This document shows, piece by piece, positions 24,461-32,718 of a stretch of 64,000 nucleotides of DNA (the stretch's first letter is position 1; each line of letters opens with the position of its first letter). Position numbers and translations under genes: made by a program. A model generated the notes under the pieces. It saw only the letters and a program-made list of their open reading frames with translations. It was not told the origin of the DNA and did not search any database. Source of the DNA: Alicycliphilus denitrificans_A (GTDB lineage Bacteria > Pseudomonadota > Gammaproteobacteria > Burkholderiales > Burkholderiaceae_C); the NCBI RefSeq assembly GCF_044792555.1, contig NZ_CP126238.1:992001-1056000 (forward strand). Reading direction: 5' to 3'.

Positions 24461-24916
24461 ATGTCTACCGAAGAAACCCCCGTGTTCCAGATTCAGCGCG
24501 TGTACCTGAAGGACCTGTCGCTGGAGCAGCCCAATTCTCCCGCCATCCTGCTGGAGCAGGAGCAGCCCAGCGTGGACATCCAGCTTGGCGTGCAGGCCGC
24601 GACCGTGGCTGAAGGCATTTTTGAAGTGGCCGTGACGGCCACGGTGCAGACCAAGATCCAGGACAAGACCGTGTTCCTGGTCGAGGCCAAGCAGGCCGGC
24701 ATCTTCGAGATCCGCAACGTGCCCGAAGAACAGTTGGGCGCCATCATCGGCATCGCCTGCCCGCAGATCGTCTACCCCTACCTGCGCGGCAACGTGGCCG
24801 ACACCATCACGCGCGCTGGCTTTCCGCCCGTGCACCTGGCGGAAATCAACTTCCAGGCCATGTACGAGCAGCAACAGGCCGCCGCGGCCGAGGCCGGCAA
24901 CGGCTCGGTGCAGTAA
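24461..24916 (+). CDS. secB: Protein-export chaperone SecB
   Basis: SecB keeps precursor proteins unfolded and delivers them to SecA. The 151-residue protein has the family pattern FQIQRVYLKDLSLEQPNSP near the N-terminus, VFLVEAKQAGIFEIRNV in the core and the conserved C-terminal block CPQIVYPYLRGNVADTI, TRAGFPPVHLAEINF. The acidic/glutamine tail is normal. It is cotranscribed or adjacent with grxC and gpsA. Confidence 0.97.
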   Translation: MSTEETPVFQIQRVYLKDLSLEQPNSPAILLEQEQPSVDIQLGVQAATVAEGIFEVAVTATVQTKIQDKTVFLVEAKQAGIFEIRNVPEEQLGAIIGIACPQIVYPYLRGNVADTITRAGFPPVHLAEINFQAMYEQQQAAAAEAGNGSVQ

Positions 24917-24938
24917 GAGAGTGCATCGGGCGGTTTGA

Positions 24939-24992
24939 GGTTTTTTTGGCCTCTAAGGCCCGTGTGATAAGCGCTATAAGCTATGAAAATAG
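24939..24992 (-). repeat. Dispersed ATAGCT hairpin repeat, inverted, supplying the gpsA start codon
   Basis: On the minus strand the order is TATTTTCATAGCT, TATAGCGCTT, then CTTAGAGGCCAAAAAAA. The plus-strand complement AGCTATGAAAATA contains the gpsA ATG. Relative to most copies the orientation to the downstream gene is reversed, and the poly-T end acts on the plus strand after secB. Confidence 0.8.
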
Positions 24993-25969
24993 TAGTTCTT
25001 GGCGCGGGCGCCTGGGGCACAGCCATCGCCATCAGCGGCGCCTCCCATGCGGCAGGCCATGCGGTGACGCTGTGGGCGCGCGACGCGCAGCAGGCCGCAG
25101 CCATGCAGGCGGCGCGCCACAACCAGCGCTACCTGCCCGGCCTGGCGTTTCCGCCAGCGCTGCAGGTGCTGGCCGGTGATGCGTGTGCGCTCGCGGCCGA
25201 TGCTGATCTGGTCATCATCGGCACGCCCATGGCGGCGCTGCGCGGCATGCTGCAGCGGCTCAAGGACTGCGGCGCACCCATCGCCTGGCTGTGCAAGGGC
25301 TTCGAGGCCGGCACCGGCCTGATGGCCCACGAGGTCTGCGCCGAGGTCGCGCCGCAGCTGGTCAGCGGCGCCTTCAGCGGCCCGAGCTTTGCCCAGGAGG
25401 TGGCGCGCGCCCAGCCCACCGCCCTGGTGGCCGCAAGCCGCCACGCCCGGGTGCGCGAGGCGCTGGTGGCGGGTTTCCATGGCCCGGCGCTGCGCGTCTA
25501 TGCCAGCGAGGACATCGTGGGCGTGGAGGTGGGCGGCGCCGTGAAGAACGTGCTGGCCATTGCCACCGGCCTGTGCGACGGCCTGCAGCTGGGGCTGAAC
25601 GCGCGCGCCGCGCTCATCACGCGCGGTCTGGCCGAGATGACGCGCCTGGGCCTGGCCCTGGGCGCACGCACCGACACCTTCATGGGCCTGTCCGGCCTGG
25701 GCGACCTGGTGCTGACGGCCACGGGCGAGCTCTCGCGCAACCGCCGTGTCGGGCTGCTGCTGGCTGAGGGCCAGAGCCTGCAGCAGGCGGTCGATTCGCT
25801 GGGCCATGTGGCCGAGGGCGTGTACAGCGCGCGCACCGTGGTGCAGCGCGCGCGCGCGGCGGGCGTGGAGATGCCGATCGCCGAATGCGTGCTGGCGCTG
25901 CTCGATGGCCGGCTGCGTGCGGCCGAAGCCGTGGTCCGGCTCATGGAGCGCGAGCCTACGGTGGAGTAA
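24983..25969 (+). CDS. gpsA: Glycerol-3-phosphate dehydrogenase [NAD(P)+]
   Basis: GpsA reduces dihydroxyacetone phosphate to sn-glycerol 3-phosphate for phospholipid synthesis. The 328-residue protein starts with the dinucleotide fold KIVVLGAGAWGTAIAI, and has LCKGFEAGTG, FSGPSFAQEVARAQPTALV, the catalytic lysine region VEVGGAVKNVLAIATG and the C-terminal NRRVGLLLAEGQSL. Its ATG lies within a hairpin repeat copy, and no good ribosome site is visible before it (only AAGC-type sequence), so translation may be weak or depend on repeat structure. It ends the rhodanese-grxC-secB-gpsA run. Confidence 0.95.
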   Translation: MKIVVLGAGAWGTAIAISGASHAAGHAVTLWARDAQQAAAMQAARHNQRYLPGLAFPPALQVLAGDACALAADADLVIIGTPMAALRGMLQRLKDCGAPIAWLCKGFEAGTGLMAHEVCAEVAPQLVSGAFSGPSFAQEVARAQPTALVAASRHARVREALVAGFHGPALRVYASEDIVGVEVGGAVKNVLAIATGLCDGLQLGLNARAALITRGLAEMTRLGLALGARTDTFMGLSGLGDLVLTATGELSRNRRVGLLLAEGQSLQQAVDSLGHVAEGVYSARTVVQRARAAGVEMPIAECVLALLDGRLRAAEAVVRLMEREPTVE

Positions 25970-26074
25970 GTTACCTTTTCACACCCCCAGCGCGCCCATG
26001 GGCCGGGGCGGCGCTTGAATCCGTCCGTTTCCTGGCGTAGCCTGCCTGCCTCGCAATGTCCAAGGAGACGGGCC

Positions 26075-26776
26075 ATGCCGCATCGCATCCTGCCGGTCGT
26101 GCTGTCTGCCGCCGCCATGCTGGCGGCCTGTGCGCCCATGTCTGCCCAGGCGCCCGCCGGGTCACAGGCCATGGGTTTTTTTGTCACCAGTGGTAATCCA
26201 GGGCGTGGCGCTGATTTGGGTGGGCTCGAGGGGGCCGACCGCTATTGCCAGTCACTGGCCAATGGCGTGGGCGCCGGCGCGCGCACCTGGCGCGCCTACC
26301 TGAGCACGGTGGCGACCCCCGCCGGTCCGGCGGTCCATGCGCGCGAGCGCATCGGCAGCGGCCCCTGGTACAACGCCCGGGGCGTGCTGATCGCACGCGA
26401 TGTGCAGGAGCTGCACGAGGCCAACCACATCGACAAGCAGACCGCACTGACCGAGAAGGGCGAGCTGCTCAGCGGCCGGGGCGATGCGGTCAACATGCAC
26501 GACATACTGACCGGCTCGCTGCCCGATGGCCGTGCCTCCACGGCAGCCAATGACACCACCTGCGGCAACTGGAGCCATGACGGTGCCGGATCGGCCCTGC
26601 TGGGCCACCATGACCGCATGGGGCTGGATGACAGCGCCGCGGCCAAGTCATGGAATTCCTCGCACGGCTCGCGCGGCTGCGGCATGGAGGCCCTCAAGGC
26701 CACGGGTGGGGCGGGGCGGTTTTACTGCTTTGCCGCCGATGCGCCGGTATCCGACAGCGGGCGTTCGGGATATTGA
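26075..26776 (+). CDS. Putative lipoprotein with a lectin-like (endostatin/CTLD-like) domain
   Basis: A 233-residue exported protein with a signal peptide and lipobox MLAAC (cysteine near residue 19). The mature part has spaced cysteines (RYCQSLA, TTCGNW, RGCGMEAL, RFYCFA) and the segments GGLEGADRYCQSLANGVGAG, TWRAYLST, and a final FYCFAAD that together resemble C-type-lectin/endostatin-like folds found in some bacterial surface proteins. I do not recognise a named family with certainty. AAGGAG lies 7 bases before the ATG at 26075. It stands alone after gpsA and is convergent with the MlrC gene. Confidence 0.65.
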   Translation: MPHRILPVVLSAAAMLAACAPMSAQAPAGSQAMGFFVTSGNPGRGADLGGLEGADRYCQSLANGVGAGARTWRAYLSTVATPAGPAVHARERIGSGPWYNARGVLIARDVQELHEANHIDKQTALTEKGELLSGRGDAVNMHDILTGSLPDGRASTAANDTTCGNWSHDGAGSALLGHHDRMGLDDSAAAKSWNSSHGSRGCGMEALKATGGAGRFYCFAADAPVSDSGRSGY

Positions 26777-26925
26777 CGCAACACCTGTCGCTGTCAGCCC
26801 GCCGAGGAATCTGCAGGCCGCAGATCAGCTTGCGCTGCATCTGGGCCGATACCCGGCGCCCAAGGCCGCCCAGCAGCACCACGGCGGCCGGGTAGAACAT
26901 CTGCTGCTGGCGTGCGCGTCCCGGC

Positions 26926-28452
26926 TCAGGCGCTGGCGGGCAGCCAGCTTGCGCCATCGGCCGGGGTGGCGTCGGCATCCAGCGGGTAGATGGGGCGGCT
27001 CAGGTGTTTGAACGGGAACAGGCCATAGTCCGAGCTGCACACGCCCGGCCCGCTGACGAGCACGACATGCCTGGCGAAGGGGCCGAAACCGGCGCGGAAA
27101 TGCTGGCGCGACTTGAGCAGCACATAGTGGGCCTTTGCCGGGTCCACGTCCGCATGGGTGAACACGCCCGTGTCGTACGGCTCCTGCGGGCGCTCGCAGA
27201 TGAAGATGCGCACCGTGCCCACGCGCAGCACGGCGGTGCGGCCCAGGCTCTGGCGCACGCCGGTGAACATGGGGCCGGTGACGGTGTATTCGCCATCGGT
27301 CAGGCGTTCGACCACGCCCGTCAGGCGCAGCGGCCGGCCCTTCAGCCCCAGGGCCGGCATGTCGGTCTTGCCGCCCACGTCCACCGTCACCTCGGCGCCC
27401 ATGCCGCGCTCGAACAGTGTGGCCACCGTGGCCGGGTCCCAGAAGGGACCGGCGACCACGTCCTCCAGGCCTTGCTTCAGCACCTCTTCCAGCACCTCCA
27501 TGACGTCGGTCACGCCGCCGGCGCCGCAGTTGTCGCCATGGTCGATCAGCAGCACCGGGCCTTCCTGGAGGGTCTTGGCATGGGCGATCGATTCCGTGAC
27601 GGAGCCCGATTCGAAGACAAAGTCCGCGCGGCGCGACCAGGCCAGGCCGCACAGCTCGTCGAGCAGCTTCTGGCCCTCCTGCATGCGCTCGCGCTCGGCG
27701 GCGATGACCACCGACAGGCCGGCGCAGGGAATGTCGGACAGCGGAAAGCCGCCGAAGACCGAGGCGTTGCACACCTCGCCAGCCTGCTCGGCCTGCATGG
27801 CCCGGTCCATGATGTCCTTCATCGGCTGCTGGGCGGGAGTCTGGCGCAGCATGTGCGTGAGCATGGGCAGGCGGCGCCACAGCAGCACGGGATCGCTGCG
27901 CCCCTCCAGCCGTGCGCGGATGCTGTGGGCCACGCGCGCGCCGGTCTCGTAGATGTCCACATGCGGGTAGGTGCAGTAGCCGGCGATCACCGTGGCATGG
28001 CGGATCAGTTCGCTGCTGAAGTTGGCGTGGAAGTCCAGCGCCACGCCTATCGGCAGGCCCGCCGGGGTGCTGGCGCGCAGGCGGCGCAGCAGCTCGCCCT
28101 CGGCGTCCGGGTAGCCCTCGGCGACCATGGCGCCGTGCAGGTCCAGCAGCACCGCGTCGCAGCCCTGGGAGGCGCTGCGCACCACGGTGTCGCACAGGCT
28201 CTCGAAGGCCTCGCGCGCCACCACGCCGCTGGGCACGGCGTTGGCATAGACCGCGAAGTCCACCTCGGCCCCCAGCTCGCGCGCCATGTCCAGGTAGGCG
28301 CTGGCGGCATTCTTCGTGCCCTCGCAGGCTTGGCGTGCCGCCTCGCCATAAGCCGGCCCGGCGCCGGTGCCACGGCGGAAGTCGCCGAGCACGGTGGGAA
28401 TGGGCGAGAAGGTATTCGTCTCGTGGCGGATCAGGGCGATGACAAATTTCAT
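26926..28452 (-). CDS. M81 family metallopeptidase (MlrC-like)
   Basis: A 508-residue protein with the MlrC/DUF1485 layout: N-terminal IALIRHETNTFSPIPT, VLLDLHGAMVAEGYPDAEGE near residue 100, VALDFHANFSSELIRHATVI near 135 and a C-terminal MlrC_C domain (FGPFARHVVLVSGPGVCSSD). The histidine and aspartate blocks match the presumed zinc site. MlrC was named for microcystin breakdown in Sphingomonas, but most homologues act on unknown amide or peptide-like compounds. It follows a Bug receptor gene by 12 bases and both are divergent from a LysR regulator, suggesting a small uptake-and-breakdown cassette. Confidence 0.88.
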   Translation of the reverse strand: MKFVIALIRHETNTFSPIPTVLGDFRRGTGAGPAYGEAARQACEGTKNAASAYLDMARELGAEVDFAVYANAVPSGVVAREAFESLCDTVVRSASQGCDAVLLDLHGAMVAEGYPDAEGELLRRLRASTPAGLPIGVALDFHANFSSELIRHATVIAGYCTYPHVDIYETGARVAHSIRARLEGRSDPVLLWRRLPMLTHMLRQTPAQQPMKDIMDRAMQAEQAGEVCNASVFGGFPLSDIPCAGLSVVIAAERERMQEGQKLLDELCGLAWSRRADFVFESGSVTESIAHAKTLQEGPVLLIDHGDNCGAGGVTDVMEVLEEVLKQGLEDVVAGPFWDPATVATLFERGMGAEVTVDVGGKTDMPALGLKGRPLRLTGVVERLTDGEYTVTGPMFTGVRQSLGRTAVLRVGTVRIFICERPQEPYDTGVFTHADVDPAKAHYVLLKSRQHFRAGFGPFARHVVLVSGPGVCSSDYGLFPFKHLSRPIYPLDADATPADGASWLPASA

Positions 28453-28464
28453 GGCGCTGCTTTC

Positions 28465-29454
28465 TTATTGCTTTTCCAGGCCCGACTTCTCGAGCAGCAC
28501 GCCGTAGCGCTGGGTTTCCTGCAGCAGGAAGGTCTTGGCCTTGGCCGGCTCCAGCAGCACGGGGTCCAGGCTCAGCAGGGACAGGGTGTTGGCGAAGTCT
28601 TCTTCCTTGACGCCCGCCTGCAGCACGGCATAGATCTTGTCCAGCACCGCCTGCGGCGTGCCGGTGCGCATCACCACCGACAGGTTGGACTGCACGACCA
28701 GGGCCTTGGAGTCCTTGGGGTCCTGCGTGACGGCCTTGGGGAACTCCTTGACCGGCGTGCCCTGCAGCACGGCCACGGGCAGCACGCGTCCGCTGCGGGC
28801 ATGGGCGATGGAGGAGCCCACCACGTCCATATGCGCGTCGGTGTGGCCGCCAATCAGGTCGGTGACGGCCGGGGGCGAGCCGCGATAGGGCACGATCTCG
28901 AAGTTCAGGCCGTTCTGCCGGCGCCAGTTGTCCAGCGCCAGATGGGCCGCGCCGCCGATGGTGTTGACGCTGATGGACACCTTGCCCGGATTCGCCCGCA
29001 TCGCCTTCACCAGGTCGTCCAGGCTCTTGTACGGTCCCTGGGGATTGACGATCAGCCAGTGCGGGTAGGAGTTCAGCACGGTCACCGGCGTGAAGTCCTT
29101 GTCGCCGTCGTAGCGCACATCCTTGAGCAGCCAGCGGTTGATGTTCAGCGTGCCGTCGCTGGCCATGAACAGGGTGTGGCCGTCCGCGGGCTCGCGCAGC
29201 ACGGCCAGCGCGCCCGGCACGGTGGCCCCGCCGGGGACGTTCTCCACCACCACGCTGGCCTTGAGCGCCTTGCCGAGCTTGTTGGCCACCATGCGCCCCA
29301 TGGCGTCGGCAGAGCCGCCGGCCGGATATGGGACGACGACCTTGATGGTGCGCTTCGGCCAGTCCGTCTGGGCGTGGGCGGTGCTCATGCCCAATACGGG
29401 CGCAAGGCAGGACAGCAGGGCCAGGCCCGTGATTTGGCGGCGGATGCGTTGCAT
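28465..29454 (-). CDS. Bug-family periplasmic substrate-binding protein (TctC type)
   Basis: A 329-residue periplasmic receptor with a signal peptide ending near residue 29 (STAHAQ), then WPKRTIKVVVPYPAGGSADA, VVENVPGGATVPGALAVL and VPYRGSPPAVTDLIGGHTDA, the standard Bug blocks. The ATG at 29454 is chosen because the signal peptide starts there. The mlrC-like gene follows 12 bases after the stop, and the LysR gene is divergent 115 bases away. The ligand is probably the compound that the MlrC-like enzyme handles; this is inferred from gene order only. No TctAB genes are adjacent. Confidence 0.9.
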   Translation of the reverse strand: MQRIRRQITGLALLSCLAPVLGMSTAHAQTDWPKRTIKVVVPYPAGGSADAMGRMVANKLGKALKASVVVENVPGGATVPGALAVLREPADGHTLFMASDGTLNINRWLLKDVRYDGDKDFTPVTVLNSYPHWLIVNPQGPYKSLDDLVKAMRANPGKVSISVNTIGGAAHLALDNWRRQNGLNFEIVPYRGSPPAVTDLIGGHTDAHMDVVGSSIAHARSGRVLPVAVLQGTPVKEFPKAVTQDPKDSKALVVQSNLSVVMRTGTPQAVLDKIYAVLQAGVKEEDFANTLSLLSLDPVLLEPAKAKTFLLQETQRYGVLLEKSGLEKQ

Positions 29455-29524
29455 TTTGATGTCTCCAATCGATCTGTGACTGACGGCCGATGGCCGGGAT
29501 GGCCGCAGTGTAGGAAGACATAGA

Positions 29525-29569
29525 ACCAATGTCTAATATATATTTGGTTTATTTTTATATAAAAATTAT
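29525..29569. promoter_or_regulatory. AT-rich divergent regulatory region of the LysR/Bug/MlrC cassette
   Basis: A strongly AT-rich stretch in otherwise high-GC DNA, with repeated TATATA and ATATAAAAATTATAT-like elements, lying between divergent starts. It is the natural place for the two promoters and the LysR site. No exact T-N11-A palindrome is claimed. Confidence 0.5.
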
Positions 29570-30457
29570 ATGGACGAACACCGCTTGAAATGCTTTGTCG
29601 CCGTCTATGAGCAGGGCAGCGTGTCCGCCGCCGCCACGCGCCTGCACATGACCCAGCCGCCGCTGAGCATCCTGCTGCGCAAGCTGGAGGATGAGCTGGG
29701 GGTCACGCTGTTTGACCGCAGCGGCCACCGGCTGGCGCCCACGGCCACGGGCGAGCTGTTCTACCTGCGTGCCAAGGCGCTGCTGGCCAACCTGCAGACC
29801 ATGCGCCGCGAGCTGCGCGAGGCCGAGCAGGGGGCGCGCGGCACGGCGCACATTGGCTGCGCCACGGCGGCCAGCCTGTTCGTCATGCCCTGTGTGCTGG
29901 AGGAGCTGGGCGCCAGCGGCCTGGACATCGCGGTCCATGTGCACGAGGGCGAGGCGGGCTACATGCTGCAGCGCCTGCGCGAGCGCGGCCTGGACCTGAT
30001 CATCTCGCGCAGCGAGTACATGGCCCCCGAGCTGGAGATGCGCATCATCATGGACGAACCCCTGCGGGTGGCGCTGCCGCCGGGCCATTCCCTGGCAGGC
30101 AGCGACCGGGTACGGCTGGCGGACCTGCGCCACGACCGCTTTCTGCTGCACCGCTCGCCGCTGGGCACGGGCATCTCGGACATGGTGCTGCGCGCCTGCC
30201 AGAAGGCCGGGTTCGTGCCCAACGTGGTGTACTGGGGCGGTGAGACCTTGCCCATGCTGCTGATGGCGCAGCGCGGCCTGGGGGTGGCGTTTGCGCCGCA
30301 GAGCTTTGGGCAGCTGGTGGCGCCGGTGCTGCCGCCCCTGCTGCCCCTGGAGGGCGCGGACCTGCGCACCCATTTAAACCTGGTCTGGCCGCGCCAGTTT
30401 CCTCTGACGCCGGCGGCGGGGAGGGTGCGGGATTTGATTCTGGAGCGGTTTGGGTAG
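29570..30457 (+). CDS. LysR family transcriptional regulator
   Basis: A 295-residue LysR-type regulator: N-terminal winged helix-turn-helix (LKCFVAVYEQGSVSAAATRL, HMTQPPLSILLRKLEDELGV) and a C-terminal periplasmic-binding-like co-inducer domain. It is divergent from the Bug receptor and MlrC genes, and the 115-base gap, which is unusually AT-rich (TATATATTTGG, then TTTTTATATAAAAATTATA), should hold the shared operator. It is therefore the likely regulator of that cassette. Start at ATG 29570 directly after the AT-rich stretch. Confidence 0.9.
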   Translation: MDEHRLKCFVAVYEQGSVSAAATRLHMTQPPLSILLRKLEDELGVTLFDRSGHRLAPTATGELFYLRAKALLANLQTMRRELREAEQGARGTAHIGCATAASLFVMPCVLEELGASGLDIAVHVHEGEAGYMLQRLRERGLDLIISRSEYMAPELEMRIIMDEPLRVALPPGHSLAGSDRVRLADLRHDRFLLHRSPLGTGISDMVLRACQKAGFVPNVVYWGGETLPMLLMAQRGLGVAFAPQSFGQLVAPVLPPLLPLEGADLRTHLNLVWPRQFPLTPAAGRVRDLILERFG

Positions 30458-30479
30458 GGAGGCGCGCTCGTTTAGCGTT

Positions 30480-30572
30480 GCTGGCCGGGTCTCGCCCCGG
30501 CGGGCGAGGCACTTTTCTTGGCTTCGAGACAAGAGAAAGTTACTGCGCCGCCGGGCGCATATCCCGGACAGC
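30480..30572. repeat. Short element with imperfect terminal inverted repeats (small relative of 56273-56976)
   Basis: Left end GCTGGCCGGGTCTCGCCCCG and right end, read in reverse complement, GCTGTCCGGGATATGCGCCC are imperfect inverted repeats. The short interior includes TTTTCTTG and CAAGAGAAAG that can also pair. The same ends bound a much longer palindrome-rich segment at 56273-56976. An ATAGCT hairpin repeat copy lies 26 bases to the right in both places. Confidence 0.65.
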
Positions 30573-30598
30573 CACATCCAAACACAAGACAATGACTC

Positions 30599-30648
30599 AA
30601 AAAAGATAGCTGCTAACGCAATATGAAAGAGCGATAGAGCCACTTTTC
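30599..30648 (+). repeat. Dispersed ATAGCT hairpin repeat
   Basis: ATAGCT at 30606, GCTAACGCA, loop, GAGCGATAGAGCCACTTTTC. The stem is weakened compared with the best copies. It lies directly after the stop of panC on the opposite strand. Confidence 0.6.
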
Positions 30649-30651
30649 ACC

Positions 30652-31500
30652 CTAAAACTCCAGGTTGTCAATCAACCGCGTCCCCCCCAGCCGCGCCGCG
30701 CCCAGCGCCACCAGGGTGCCGGGTGCGGCAGGACCCTGCGGCGCCTGCAGATCATCGCGCTGGCGCACGGTGAGGTAGTTCGGCGCCCAGCCCTGCTGCG
30801 CCAGCTGCTCCATGGCCTGCTGCTCCAGCGCGGCCAGTGGTGCCGCATCCGGGGCCGACGCCGCCTGGGCCAGGGCGTGCAGCGCCTGGGACAGTTGCAC
30901 GGCCGCGGCGCGCTGCTCGGGGCTGAGGTAGCCGTTGCGCGAACTCAGCGCCAGGCCGTCGGCAGCACGCTCGGTGTTGCCGGCGACGATGTCCACGGGC
31001 AGCGCAAACTGCTGCACCATGCGGCGTATCACCATCAGCTGCTGGTAGTCCTTCTTGCCGAACACGGCCGTGCCGCCGCCGCTGGCGAAGAACACGGCGG
31101 AAAACAGCTTCATCACCACGGTGCATACGCCGGTGAAGAAACCCGGGCGGAAGTGACCCTCCAGGATGTCGGCCAGTGCCGGGTCGGGCTGGATCTTGAA
31201 GGTCTGCGGCTCGGGGTACAGGTCGCCCTCGCGCGGGGCAAAGACGATGTCGCAGCCAGCGGCCTCAAGCTTGGCGCAATCCGCGTCCCAGGTGCGTGGG
31301 TAGCTATCAAAATCTTCGTGTGGCAGAAACTGCAGGCGGTTCACGAAGATGCTGCTGACCAGCACGTCGCCCAGCGGCCTGGCCTGGCGCACCAGGGCGA
31401 TGTGGCCGTCGTGCAGGTTGCCCATGGTGGGCACGAAGGCGGGGCGGCCGCGGCCGGCGAGGGCGGCGCGCAGCTCGGGGAGGGTGCGAACGATTTGCAT
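30652..31500 (-). CDS. panC: Pantothenate synthetase
   Basis: PanC joins pantoate and beta-alanine using ATP. The 282-residue protein has the HxGH-type nucleotide motif in PTMGNLHDGHIALV near residues 24-37, SSIFVNRLQF (usually VNPxQF; here R replaces P), FGKKDYQQL near 150, and the KMSKS-equivalent DGLALSSRNGYLS near 180. The start at 31500 (MQIVRTLPEL) fits the family; a longer frame upstream overlaps the panB stop. panB lies 26 bases upstream on the same strand. The VNRLQF variation is worth noting but is also seen in other betaproteobacterial sequences as I recall. Confidence 0.94.
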   Translation of the reverse strand: MQIVRTLPELRAALAGRGRPAFVPTMGNLHDGHIALVRQARPLGDVLVSSIFVNRLQFLPHEDFDSYPRTWDADCAKLEAAGCDIVFAPREGDLYPEPQTFKIQPDPALADILEGHFRPGFFTGVCTVVMKLFSAVFFASGGGTAVFGKKDYQQLMVIRRMVQQFALPVDIVAGNTERAADGLALSSRNGYLSPEQRAAAVQLSQALHALAQAASAPDAAPLAALEQQAMEQLAQQGWAPNYLTVRQRDDLQAPQGPAAPGTLVALGAARLGGTRLIDNLEF

Positions 31501-31526
31501 GGGAGATAGGTCTATTGAGGTGTCGG

Positions 31527-32408
31527 TCACCAGGCGTGCAGGGCGTCGTCGGGGAAGCTGCCATTCTTCACGGCGCGCACATAGGCCTGCATGGCGCCCC
31601 TGACGCTGCCCGCCTCCTGCATGAAGTCGTGCACAAACTTCGGGTTCTTGCCCAGGTTCACGCCCAGCATGTCGTGCATCACCAGCACCTGGCCGGCCGT
31701 GCCCTTGCCCGCGCCGATGCCGATGGTGTGGCAATGGGGCAGCTCCTGCGTCAGGCTGGCGGACAGGGCGGCGGGCACCATCTCCAGCACCAGCATGGCG
31801 GCGCCCGCGTCCTGCAGCTCCAGCGCGTGGCGGCGCAGCTCGGCGGCGGCGGCGTCGCCCTTGCCCTGTACGCGGTAGCCGCCCAGGGCGTGCACGGTCT
31901 GCGGCGTCAGGCCCAGGTGGGCGCACACGGGAATGCCGCGCTCCACCAGAAACTGCACCGTGGGCGCGGTCCAGCCGCCGCCCTCCAGCTTCACCATGTG
32001 CGCGCCGGCCTGCATCAGCCGGCAGGCACTGCGCAGCGCCTGCTCGCGGCTCTCGTGGTAGCTGCCGAAGGGCAGGTCGGCCACCACCCAGGCCGTGCCC
32101 TGCACCCGGTGCAGGCCGCGCGTCACGCTTTCGGTGTGGTAGGCCATGGTGTCCAGCGACACGCCCACGGTGCTGGGCAGGCCCTGGCAGACCATGCCCA
32201 GCGAGTCTCCGATGAGTATGGCCTCCACGCCCGCCGCGTCGGCCACGGCGGCAAAGGTGGCGTCGTAGGCCGTGAGCATGGTGATCTTTTCGCCGGCCTC
32301 GCGCATCTGCGCCAGGCGCGGCAGGCTGATCGGGCGGCGCTGGGGCAGGGGCGATGCGGGCGGAATCGTGCCGTAGGGCGTGCCCGGGGCGGAATTGGCA
32401 CTGGTCAT
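31527..32408 (-). CDS. panB: 3-methyl-2-oxobutanoate hydroxymethyltransferase
   Basis: PanB makes ketopantoate from 2-oxoisovalerate with methylenetetrahydrofolate. The 293-residue protein has KITMLTAYDATFAAVADAAG near residue 42, the metal and substrate region LIGDSLGMVCQGLPSTVGVS, MVKLEGGGW and the C-terminal IGIGAGKGTAGQVLVMHDML. It is followed by panC, the usual pair. A proline-rich N-terminus of about 30 residues is longer than in E. coli. Confidence 0.95.
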   Translation of the reverse strand: MTSANSAPGTPYGTIPPASPLPQRRPISLPRLAQMREAGEKITMLTAYDATFAAVADAAGVEAILIGDSLGMVCQGLPSTVGVSLDTMAYHTESVTRGLHRVQGTAWVVADLPFGSYHESREQALRSACRLMQAGAHMVKLEGGGWTAPTVQFLVERGIPVCAHLGLTPQTVHALGGYRVQGKGDAAAAELRRHALELQDAGAAMLVLEMVPAALSASLTQELPHCHTIGIGAGKGTAGQVLVMHDMLGVNLGKNPKFVHDFMQEAGSVRGAMQAYVRAVKNGSFPDDALHAW

Positions 32409-32520
32409 GAGCAGTCTTTCGTGGGGCGGGATGGGAAATCCCGCGAGTCTAGGCGCATTCGTTTGCCATCGCGGCGGGCGGCCATGCGCGCGGCAGCCGT
32501 CATGGCTTCATGGTGCTTTA

Positions 32521-32570
32521 ATTTTGATAGCTGATGGCGCTTTGTGGATGAGTGCTGGTGCCATTTTTCT
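32521..32570 (+). repeat. Dispersed ATAGCT hairpin repeat
   Basis: ATTTTGATAGCT, GATGGCGCTTTG, loop, GAGTGCTGGTGCCATTTTT. A good copy in the gap between divergent panB and nadC. Confidence 0.8.
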
Positions 32571-32718
32571 CTTAAATCAAGGCGTAACCAGGACCGGGCC
32601 GGTGCCAGCGGCGTGACCGTGTTTCGGGAGGCCGCTGCGCTTTTGCCCACACGCCAAGGGCTTGCCCTGCCATGCGGCTATCCTTGTGCCCCCCGTAAAA
32701 AACGACTGTGACCCCGTG

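Noticed and set aside
26777..26925. Hydrophobic peptide (FYPAAVVLLGGLGRR) on the minus strand downstream of mlrC, resembling a PEP-CTERM sorting tail
   Set aside because: No protein body precedes it in that frame and no sorting genes are seen.
26825..29521. An 898-codon minus frame and an 839-codon plus frame over the MlrC/Bug region
   Set aside because: Both are out of frame with clear MlrC and Bug protein motifs and have arginine/alanine-rich random composition.
31296..31320. GATTTTGATAGCTACCC on the minus strand within panC
   Set aside because: It matches the repeat head but encodes the conserved HEDFDSYP segment of PanC and lacks the right arm; taken as coincidence.
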